Below are positions 57,795 to 64,000 of a stretch of 64,000 nt of DNA, piece by piece. The position numbers and the translations under genes were made by a program. A model generated the notes under the pieces. That model saw only the letters and a program-made list of their open reading frames with translations. It made no database searches and had not been told where the DNA came from. The stretch lies in assembly GCA_001898465.1 (NCBI GenBank), contig MKTX01000015.1, positions 62,001-126,000 on the forward strand. The letters run 5' to 3'. Origin of the DNA: Sphingobacteriales bacterium 39-19 (GTDB lineage Bacteria > Bacteroidota > Bacteroidia > Chitinophagales > Chitinophagaceae). Within the stretch, counting starts at the first letter, position 1. Each line of letters starts with the position of its first letter.

Positions 57795-57824
57795 TTGTCA
57801 GGATAATTCCAACCCTTACTTTTG
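57795..57824 (+). promoter_or_regulatory. Consensus Bacteroidota promoter of tRNA-Ser
   Basis: TTG (57795-57797), 19-bp spacer, TACTTTTG (57817-57824) fits TTG-N19-TAnnTTTG exactly. The expected start is about at the first base of the mature tRNA (57829). Confidence 0.8.
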
Positions 57825-57828
57825 CGCC

Positions 57829-57913
57829 GGAGAGATGGCAGAGCGGTCGAATGCGGCGGTCTTGAAAACCGTTGACTGTCACAGGTCCGGGGGTTCGAAT
57901 CCCTCTCTCTCCG
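57829..57913 (+). tRNA. tRNA-Ser (anticodon UGA)
   Basis: Acceptor GGAGAGA pairs with TCTCTCC, discriminator G57913, and CCA is not encoded. The anticodon loop is CTTGAAA (TGA). A long variable arm typical of class II tRNA and the T-loop GTTCGAATC are present. Its 3' end is the likely attachment site of the element that follows. Confidence 0.95.
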
Positions 57914-57938
57914 CCGAATCACAATTCAAACTTTATTA

Positions 57939-57977
57939 AATCCTTGCAAGCATATTGTTGGCAAGGGTTTTTTATTT
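57939..57977 (+). terminator. Terminator of tRNA-Ser
   Basis: AATCCTTGC pairs with GCAAGGGTT (one T-G pair) around a 12-13-nt loop, followed by TTTTATTTT. Confidence 0.7.
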
Positions 57978-58026
57978 TGGGTACTCACCAAATCATTCAA
58001 AAATCCCCAAAGAAAATGGTCTAAAT

Positions 58027-58059
58027 CGAGACCTATTCCCTTCATTTTTCCAGGTCTCG
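58027..58059. repeat. Inverted repeat CGAGACCT/AGGTCTCG between tRNA and integrase
   Basis: Perfect 8-bp arms 17 bp apart. No T-run follows. Position between the presumed attachment site and the integrase suggests a recombinase or regulator site. Confidence 0.55.
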
Positions 58060-58093
58060 CCAAAACGCTGAAATCCTTTACCAGTAAGGGTTT

Positions 58094-58102
58094 TGTGGAT
58101 AA
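58094..58102 (-). promoter_or_regulatory. DnaA-box-like site 1
   Basis: TGTGGATAA, a perfect DnaA consensus (TTATCCACA) on the minus strand, 60 bp before the integrase start. It could instead be a recombinase arm site. Confidence 0.5.
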
Positions 58103-58109
58103 AAAGCAT

Positions 58110-58140
58110 TTGGAAATTGCTAACAGAATTAGTAAATTTA
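58110..58140 (+). promoter_or_regulatory. Integrase promoter
   Basis: TTG (58110-58112), 20-bp spacer, TAAATTTA (58133-58140) nearly fits TAnnTTTG. It ends 21 bp before the ATG. Confidence 0.6.
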
Positions 58141-58161
58141 TAACCTAAAAACGGACCAAAA

Positions 58162-59406
58162 ATGAACAACGTAATGCACCTGTCTTTTCAGGTAAAATCA
58201 TCCAAGAAGAACGAGTTTGGCAAAGCTCCCATCTATGCCAGGATTACCATTAATGAAGTAAGAACTGAGTTTTCACTCAAGCGGTTTATTGAACCGGATA
58301 AATGGATCAATAAAGCAGGTATTGCAAAAGGTAATACCGAAGAAATCCGTACACTGAATGCACATATACTTACTATTCGTACTGCATTGTTTCAGCATTA
58401 TAATCGCTTACTGGAAACCGGTAAAGCAATCACAGCCGAAGCAGTTAAAAATTCTTACTTCGGCATTACTGAAAAAAGTAAAACGATCATGGAAGTTTTT
58501 CAGTACCACAACGACCAGATGAAATCACTTATCGGAAAAGAATATTCTTTCGGTACACATGAACGGTATGCAACAGCATTAAACCACACCAAAGAGTTTT
58601 TGGAGTACAAGTATAACGTTTCTGACTATCCTATTAAGCATGTTAATCATGAGTTCATTACCGAGTATGAATATTTCCTGAAAGCCATCCGCAAGTGTTC
58701 ACACAATACAGCTATTAAGTACCTCACAAACTTCAAGAAGATAATGCGTATATGTCTCGGCAATGGTTGGATAGATAAAGACCCTTTTATCAGTTATCGT
58801 TTTCACCTGCATGAAGTGGAAAGAGAAATATTACATGAACATGAAATACAGGCTATCGCCGATAAAGAGTTTGCTACTTCAAGATTAGACCAGGTAAGGG
58901 ATATATTCCTCTTCTGTTGTTTCACTGGCCTTGCATATAGTGATGTAAAGAAACTCACAAAAGACCACATCATCATTGGCATTGATGGTGAAAGATGGAT
59001 AAAAGTAAATCGCACAAAAACGGATACCCGATCAAGCATTCCAATTTTGCCTATGGCACAGGCAATTTTAGATAAGTATGTAAACCATCCCAAATGCAGT
59101 GCAGAGAAAACTTTACTACCGGTAAGCTCTAACCAGAAAATGAATGGATACTTAAAAGAAATTGCCGCTATCTGTGGCATTGAAAAGAATATCACATTCC
59201 ACATTGCCCGTCACTCATTCGCCACTACTATCACTTTGCAAAATGATGTACCGATTGAAAGTGTATCCAAAATGTTAGGTCATAAATCAATCAAGACAAC
59301 GCAACATTATGCAAAAGTGCTGGATAAAAAAGTAAGTAACGATATGGCTTTGCTGAAAGAGAAAATGGGAGTTAAAATTCAGGCTGCAAAAGTAAGAATT
59401 GCATGA
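58162..59406 (+). CDS. Tyrosine-type site-specific recombinase (integrase)
   Basis: 414 aa. An arm-binding-like N-terminus (1-100) and a SAM-like core-binding domain (about 105-210) precede the catalytic domain. The motifs KVNRTKT (Lys), HIARHSF (His-x-x-Arg), GHKSIKTTQHY (His and nucleophile Tyr) are present. The usual first Arg is replaced in FTGLAYSD, as in the CTnDOT-like integrases of Bacteroidota. It should integrate and excise the element at tRNA-Ser. Confidence 0.93.
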   Translation: MNNVMHLSFQVKSSKKNEFGKAPIYARITINEVRTEFSLKRFIEPDKWINKAGIAKGNTEEIRTLNAHILTIRTALFQHYNRLLETGKAITAEAVKNSYFGITEKSKTIMEVFQYHNDQMKSLIGKEYSFGTHERYATALNHTKEFLEYKYNVSDYPIKHVNHEFITEYEYFLKAIRKCSHNTAIKYLTNFKKIMRICLGNGWIDKDPFISYRFHLHEVEREILHEHEIQAIADKEFATSRLDQVRDIFLFCCFTGLAYSDVKKLTKDHIIIGIDGERWIKVNRTKTDTRSSIPILPMAQAILDKYVNHPKCSAEKTLLPVSSNQKMNGYLKEIAAICGIEKNITFHIARHSFATTITLQNDVPIESVSKMLGHKSIKTTQHYAKVLDKKVSNDMALLKEKMGVKIQAAKVRIA

Positions 59407-59424
59407 TAATACTAAATCGTTTAG

Positions 59425-59476
59425 TTATCCACAAAATTCAATATTGCCAATGGTTTTATCCACTAATTGTGGAAAA
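59425..59476. promoter_or_regulatory. Cluster of three DnaA-box-like sites
   Basis: TTATCCACA (59425-59433, perfect), TTATCCACT (59456-59464, one mismatch) and, on the minus strand, TTTTCCACA (59468-59476). The 80 bp after them are very AT-rich. Together with the site before the integrase they frame that gene. Possible origin of element replication, or arm-type recombinase sites. Confidence 0.5.
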
Positions 59477-59516
59477 TTGTTGGTAAATGATTCTATTTAA
59501 ATGCGAATATTATTAG

Positions 59517-59524
59517 TAAATTTG
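59517..59524 (+). promoter_or_regulatory. -7 element of the excisionase-like gene
   Basis: TAAATTTG matches TAnnTTTG; no TTG lies at 19-21 bp. The 12 bases ATTAGTAAATTT are identical to the integrase promoter. Confidence 0.5.
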
Positions 59525-59561
59525 TTACAGCTAATTCATTAAAAAACATAAGTCTGGAACT

Positions 59562-59831
59562 ATGGAAATTGAGTTGATTACGAAAGCCGACTTTCACACT
59601 TTAAAAAGTGAGATTGTCGATGAAATCAAAAGGTTGTTTCAAACACCTGGCGAACAAAAGGAATGGTTGAAAAGCGCTGATGTGATGCAGTTGTTACAAT
59701 GCTCACCCGGCACTTTGCAGAACCTGAGAGTAAATGGAAAACTCCCCTTCACAAAAATGGGCGGCACTATCTACTACTCAAGAAAAGATGTAATGAGTGT
59801 ATTGGAAGGGAATAAGTCTAATGCCGCTTAA
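59562..59831 (+). CDS. Excisionase/HTH_17-family DNA-binding protein
   Basis: 89 aa. The C-terminal half has the MerR-like helix-turn-helix pattern of small excisionases (EWLKSADVMQLLQCSPGTLQNLRVNGKLPFTKMGGTIYYSRKDV). The N-terminal half is helical and charged. It sits 155 bp after the integrase gene and probably directs excision or regulates the element. Confidence 0.85.
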   Translation: MEIELITKADFHTLKSEIVDEIKRLFQTPGEQKEWLKSADVMQLLQCSPGTLQNLRVNGKLPFTKMGGTIYYSRKDVMSVLEGNKSNAA

Positions 59832-59956
59832 CTATCCCAACACACAACACTGATCGCTTCTGCTAAGAAGCCATCCTTTGAAAAACCGAAATCAAACCAA
59901 AACTGCTGTATGAAGAAAGAACACGGACTGCTTTTCAAAAAGCAAAAGAATGAACT

Positions 59957-60841
59957 ATGGCCACAAGGCAAACAAATAAACTTCAGATTCCGGTAGACAT
60001 AAGCCGATATGTGGTAGTATACGGCCTTCAAAAAGCATTTGCCATTTTTCTCTATCTCAAATTCCACTCCAGCGGAAAGCTGCACAAAGACTCACCCGTA
60101 TTCAAATCGGTAATGAAAGCATTGCGGATTAGTGATGACCGCACTTATCGCAAACATTTCAATAAATTAATTGAACTTAACTGGATTAACCTTAATGAAA
60201 GTTCAGGCATCTACCATTTCCGTGGGTTCGACCGGTTGCGGATTGAATATAATATAAGAAGTAAGCAAGCTACTACATTATTTTACAAGCATTTAAAAAT
60301 ACTCGATGTGTATCTTATTGGAGTTATGCTTTGTGCAGAAGTGAACAAGCAGAAATATTTTTGGGAGGTTGTCGTCAGGCGTAAACTGAGGCCCGTAGCT
60401 AACAAAAGGGATGCTACCAATCCTGCCAGGGTTTATGCCGACGGCCCCCAACCAAAGTATTACGGTCTTGGCCTGCCACAAATTGCCGAAATGTTTGGAT
60501 GCAGTAAAACAAGGGCTTCTCAACTTAGGAAAAAAGCCGCCGATGCCGGGTTTATACAAACCATTCACAAATTCACAGAAATTACCCGCCTGCCAAAACC
60601 TGATTATAATATCCGGCCACATATGGAGGAGCAATTCCCGGAGTTGAAAGGCAGGCTACGATTCAGCATTATTGTAGTGAAAGGAGTTGCTTATGTATTG
60701 GTACTCGTTCAAACCTTCGATGAGATCATCCCAAAAATTCAGTTTAAAACAATCAGTAAGTTTAATAACCTGGTTGTTGCACCGCAAATTAAAAAGGCTG
60801 CCGCAATCCGCATTGCAGAGGCCGCCAAAATTGCCGCATAG
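59957..60841 (+). CDS. Winged-helix/HTH protein of the mobile element
   Basis: 294 aa, no signal. Residues 45-90 look like a winged helix (MKALRISDDRTYRKHFNKLIELNWINL). Residues 170-200 contain a second helix-turn-helix-like region (GLPQIAEMFGCSKTRASQLRKKAADAGFIQ). The C-terminus is Ala/Lys rich. It may be a replication initiator or regulator; no Rep motif is recognised. A 28-codon frame at 59910 overlaps its start and is not called. Confidence 0.65.
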   Translation: MATRQTNKLQIPVDISRYVVVYGLQKAFAIFLYLKFHSSGKLHKDSPVFKSVMKALRISDDRTYRKHFNKLIELNWINLNESSGIYHFRGFDRLRIEYNIRSKQATTLFYKHLKILDVYLIGVMLCAEVNKQKYFWEVVVRRKLRPVANKRDATNPARVYADGPQPKYYGLGLPQIAEMFGCSKTRASQLRKKAADAGFIQTIHKFTEITRLPKPDYNIRPHMEEQFPELKGRLRFSIIVVKGVAYVLVLVQTFDEIIPKIQFKTISKFNNLVVAPQIKKAAAIRIAEAAKIAA

Positions 60842-61253
60842 TTTATCCCCTATTCCAAACCCGGCCAATTTTGAAATTGATTGATGCATTTTCGCACAAT
60901 TTTTATTTTCATGCTTTAAAAAAGAGTTTTGTTTTGTTTTTTGCGCCGCCCGGCATCTCTTTTTATGCTGTTTTGTTTGAATTGAACATATAAATACCCT
61001 TACTTCCCTTCCTGCAAAGGAATAGCAGTACTATCCGCAGAGCAGCAGAATAGCCCCCTTCCCATACCCATCCCTCATTATAAGGTTCACATTTTTGCAT
61101 CCCGGTATATTCTGGGGAATATCCCGGGAACAATCTGCTGGTCATACATCTATTAAACGCATATTATAAATTATTACCGCTTGCCCCGGCAGATAAACAG
61201 CCCTTTATTCGTATTTTTCCAATTCAATCAAAACTTAATCCTATTCGCACGGC
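60842..61253. other. Intergenic region before the restriction gene
   Basis: 412 bp, no gene found. It includes a hairpin at 61101-61128 and a stretch resembling a half dif site near 61152-61176 (rejected). No clear TAnnTTTG promoter is seen before the ATG at 61254. Confidence 0.5.
61101..61128. repeat. Hairpin upstream of the restriction-modification gene
   Basis: CCCGGTATATTC and GAATATCCCGGG form a 12-bp stem with one mismatch and loop TGGG. No T-run follows. It could be an operator or an RNA structure in the leader. Confidence 0.55.
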
Positions 61254-64000
61254 ATGACGCTAAAGGAAATCGGCCTTAAACAGGCACTCAATAAGGCTTA
61301 CCGCCTCATCAAACCCAAACGGCTTGAAATGGAGGCGTTTAAAACCAATCTCATCAGCTTGCTGGGGCAGATAGACGAGAAGGAATCTGAGGAGAATGTG
61401 AAAATTCACCTGATGAATTTTCTGCGGGACAGTTTTTATCATCCGGCACACCTGCTGGCCACTAAGGGCAAAACAGATTTTGTGGCCCATACGGGCAAAG
61501 ACGCTGCCACACCGGCTGCATTGCTCTTTGAGGTAAAAAGACCTTCCAATACGGCCGATATGGTAACCAAAACAAGCCTTAATGCTAAAGCCATGCATGA
61601 GCTTATCCTGTATTATTTACGGGAGCGGATTGAACACCGGAATAACAATATCACCAATCTTGTTATTACCAACATATACGAATGGTACATTTTTGACGCC
61701 GGTGTTTTTGAACGCATCTTTTTTAAAAACACAGGCTTGGTAAAACAATACAAAGAATGGGCAGCAGGACAGAAAGTGAGCAGTAGCACCGACCTTTTTT
61801 ATAAGGAAATTGCTAAGCCTTTCCTTGAAGTTTTGGAAGACGAAATGCCCTATACCTGGTTCGATATAAGGGCTTTTGAAAAACCGCTTAAAAATGCCGA
61901 CAAAACAGATGACAAGGCCCTCATACCGTTATTTAAGATATTATCACCGGTCCATTTGCTAAAACTACCTTTCGCCAACGACAGCAACAGTTTAGACAAA
62001 GGTTTTTATACAGAACTGCTGCACCTGATAGGGCTGGAAGAAGTAAAAGACGGTAGCAAAAAAATCATCCACCGCAAAAAGGCTGGCGAACGCAACGAAG
62101 GCTCACTACTGGAAAATGCCATCACCATACTTGAAACAGAAAACTGCCTGCACAAAGTACCCGACCTTAACAACTACGGTGATGAAAAAGAAGAACAGCT
62201 TTTCAGCGTAGGGCTGGAGCTTTGCATAACCTGGATAAACCGGATCCTGTTCCTTAAACTGCTGGAAGCCCAGTTGCTGAAATACCACAGGAATAACCCG
62301 GCTTTCAGGTTCCTGAACTTTGACAACCTGCCCCAGTTTGATGAAGTGTACAAACTCTTTTTCCAGGTGCTGGCAAGAAATTATAACGAACGCAGTGAAA
62401 AAGTTCAGAAGAAATTCAGCCATGTGCCTTATCTCAACAGTTCACTGTTCGAGTTCAGCAATATGGAAGATGCCACCATTAAAATAAACATGCTGGACGA
62501 TTCGGCCGAGTTGCCCCTGATTTCATCCACCGTTTTACGCAACGGAAAAAACAAGCCCAAAGCCGATAAACTGAACAGCCTGCAATACCTTTTTGAATTT
62601 TTAGATGCCTACGATTTTGCCAGCGAAGGAGAAGAAGATATACAGGAAGAAGGCAAAACACTTATCAATGCCAGTGTATTGGGACTTATTTTTGAAAAGA
62701 TCAACGGCTATAAAGACGGCTCCATCTTTACCCCCGGTTTTATTACCATGTACATGTGCCGCCAGAGCATCAGGCAGGCGGTGGTAAACAAATTTAAAGA
62801 AACATACGGCTGGAAAGCTGATGACTTTGCCGACCTGGGCAACTATATCAGCGACGACCGCAGTGTAAAGAAACTGAAAGAATACAACAGCCTGCTCAAC
62901 AGCCTTACCATTTGCGACCCCGCCGTGGGCAGCGGCCACTTTCTGGTAAGTGCCTTAAATGAACTGATTACGGTAAAGGCCGAACTGGGCATTTTAATTA
63001 ATGAAGCTGGCAGCCGGCTGAACGATATTGAAGTAACGCTGGATAATGATGAACTGCTTATTTACGATACCAAGGGCGACCCCTTTGCCTATACCATAGA
63101 AACCGAAAAGAACGGCCGGTTTTATATACAACCCTGGAAACAGGATGTACAGAAAACCCTCTTTCACGAAAAGCAAACCATAATTGAAAACTGCCTCTTT
63201 GGTGTTGACATTAACCCCAAAAGTGTGCAGATATGCCGCCTGCGGTTGTGGATAGAGCTCTTGAAAAATGCTTACTACATCATTCCCGATGGGCAACCTC
63301 AAAACAGTGGCAGGATAGGGGATGAATTACAGACCCTGCCAAATATTGACATCAACATTAAATGCGGCAACAGCCTGATAAGCCGTTTCAGCATTACAGA
63401 AGACCTGAAATCGGCAACACCGTATTTTGAAAAAAAGATACTGGAATATAAAAGCTGGGTGGCCGATTATAAGCATGAAGTGGATAAGGATAAGAAAAGA
63501 GGCATACAGCAACTGATGACCGATCTGAAACGTGGCTTCCTCTCAAAAATAACCGACCGCAACCCAACCAAAATTAAACTCACAAAACTTACCGATGAGT
63601 TTTTAAAGAAGTATGTAAACGAAAAACTGTTTAGCGAAAGCTTAACACAGGACCAACAGAAAGATAAAGAGAGATTGGAATCAGAAATTGCAAGTTTGAA
63701 CAAAGAATTAGAGGAGTACATTAAAAATCCAGTATTTAGTAATTCTTTTGAATGGAGGTTTGAGTTTCCTGAAATCCTAAATGATAATGGAGATTTTTTG
63801 GGATTTGATATTGTCATAGGCAATCCTCCATATTTTGCAATGTCACAAATAAGAAAAGAATCCGTTTATTATTCAAGCAATTTCTCTGTATATAAAGCTT
63901 CTGGTGACATTTACTCTTTATTTTATGAATTAGCCAATAGGCTAATTAAAATTCAAGGACAGCTTGCATTTATCACTTCCAACAAATTTGAACGTGCAAA
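61254..64000 (+). CDS. Type IIG restriction enzyme/adenine methyltransferase, 3' end outside window
   Basis: At least 915 aa, starting at ATG 61254 and open to the right edge. The N-terminal nuclease domain has a PD-(D/E)xK pattern (Asp75 in GKTDFVAH, Glu93 and Lys95 in FEVKRP). The methyltransferase domain has the SAM motif I (CDPAVGSGHFL, Cys554 onward) and the N6-adenine motif IV (IGNPPYF, Asn857). This is the Eco57I-like layout in which one protein cuts and methylates. The target-recognition domain would be in the missing part. The gene is richer in GC than its surroundings. Confidence 0.88.
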   Translation, partial: MTLKEIGLKQALNKAYRLIKPKRLEMEAFKTNLISLLGQIDEKESEENVKIHLMNFLRDSFYHPAHLLATKGKTDFVAHTGKDAATPAALLFEVKRPSNTADMVTKTSLNAKAMHELILYYLRERIEHRNNNITNLVITNIYEWYIFDAGVFERIFFKNTGLVKQYKEWAAGQKVSSSTDLFYKEIAKPFLEVLEDEMPYTWFDIRAFEKPLKNADKTDDKALIPLFKILSPVHLLKLPFANDSNSLDKGFYTELLHLIGLEEVKDGSKKIIHRKKAGERNEGSLLENAITILETENCLHKVPDLNNYGDEKEEQLFSVGLELCITWINRILFLKLLEAQLLKYHRNNPAFRFLNFDNLPQFDEVYKLFFQVLARNYNERSEKVQKKFSHVPYLNSSLFEFSNMEDATIKINMLDDSAELPLISSTVLRNGKNKPKADKLNSLQYLFEFLDAYDFASEGEEDIQEEGKTLINASVLGLIFEKINGYKDGSIFTPGFITMYMCRQSIRQAVVNKFKETYGWKADDFADLGNYISDDRSVKKLKEYNSLLNSLTICDPAVGSGHFLVSALNELITVKAELGILINEAGSRLNDIEVTLDNDELLIYDTKGDPFAYTIETEKNGRFYIQPWKQDVQKTLFHEKQTIIENCLFGVDINPKSVQICRLRLWIELLKNAYYIIPDGQPQNSGRIGDELQTLPNIDINIKCGNSLISRFSITEDLKSATPYFEKKILEYKSWVADYKHEVDKDKKRGIQQLMTDLKRGFLSKITDRNPTKIKLTKLTDEFLKKYVNEKLFSESLTQDQQKDKERLESEIASLNKELEEYIKNPVFSNSFEWRFEFPEILNDNGDFLGFDIVIGNPPYFAMSQIRKESVYYSSNFSVYKASGDIYSLFYELANRLIKIQGQLAFITSNKFERA

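Larger units (their letters stand above)
57890..64000 (+). mobile_element. Left end of an integrated element at tRNA-Ser
   Basis: A tyrosine recombinase gene 250 bp from the tRNA 3' end, an excisionase-like gene, a possible replication/control protein and a restriction-modification gene are all on one strand and are unlike the preceding metabolic genes. The tRNA remains intact, as expected when the element restores its 3' end. The second attachment copy must lie beyond 64000; I saw none inside the window. The size and type (integrative conjugative, mobilisable or phage-like) cannot be told. Confidence 0.65.

Noticed and set aside
59910-59996. 28-codon frame overlapping the winged-helix gene start
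   Set aside because: Short, basic, without recognisable features, and overlapping in another frame.
61152-61176. Sequence resembling a dif/XerCD site (CGCATA..ATTAT)
   Set aside because: Only one half agrees with known dif sites.
61260-63823. Series of minus-strand open frames across the restriction gene
   Set aside because: The plus strand is one continuous frame with nuclease and methyltransferase motifs; the others are shadows.

Overview
The window is about 64 kb of AT-rich chromosome from a Bacteroidota bacterium, most likely a Chitinophagaceae member. The evidence is SusC/SusD and SusE-like proteins, C-terminal type IX secretion sorting domains, a two-propeller sensor kinase, many short lipoproteins, promoters of the TTG-N19/20-TAnnTTTG type, and starts without Shine-Dalgarno sequences. 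The family-level guess is inference.

Layout. (1) 1-2.6 kb: a truncated radical SAM/SPASM protein and a secreted esterase with a sorting tail. (2) 2.9-11.1 kb: rpoB and rpoC, headed by their own promoter region instead of the usual rplKAJL genes and closed by a strong terminator, followed by a TMEM175-type channel gene. (3) 11.8-18.4 kb: a short putative pseudogene remnant, a 14-repeat sensor kinase with a separate NarL-type regulator, and three small secreted proteins, one made of three repeats. (4) 18.5-22.8 kb: two translationally coupled CocE/NonD hydrolases and a divergent SnoaL-like gene. (5) 22.9-30.3 kb: two tiny unlisted genes, then 4-alpha-glucanotransferase, a dipeptide epimerase, and a HAD phosphatase / GH109-like enzyme / hexosamine-kinase-like group. 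(6) 30.3-46.9 kb: a starch/maltodextrin utilisation locus with susCD, SusE-like and accessory binding proteins, a Nudix (NrtR-type) regulator, a large secreted GH13 amylase, a periplasmic GH13 enzyme and an MFS importer. (7) 47.1-57.8 kb: poorly characterised envelope proteins (transglutaminase-like, papain-like, helical lipoproteins), an M1 aminopeptidase and an orphan peptide-binding lipoprotein. (8) 57.8 kb to the end: tRNA-Ser(UGA) followed by the left end of an integrated element with tyrosine recombinase, excisionase-like gene, winged-helix protein and a truncated type IIG restriction-modification gene.

How the genes work together. In the starch locus the amylase would cut starch outside the cell, SusCD and the SusE-like proteins would bind and import oligosaccharides, the periplasmic neopullulanase-like enzyme would trim them, the MFS protein would import maltose or maltodextrin, and MalQ would act in the cytoplasm. 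A shared 17-bp palindrome, (T/A)GTGT-N7-ACACA, lies just upstream of all four of these transcription units (23374, 38086, 43558, 46974). The Nudix regulator encoded in the amylase unit has lost its catalytic glutamates and is the obvious candidate to bind it.

The least explained parts are the 47-54 kb envelope cluster and the mobile element, where DnaA-box-like sequences surround the integrase gene. No CRISPR array, rRNA or intact insertion sequence was seen.
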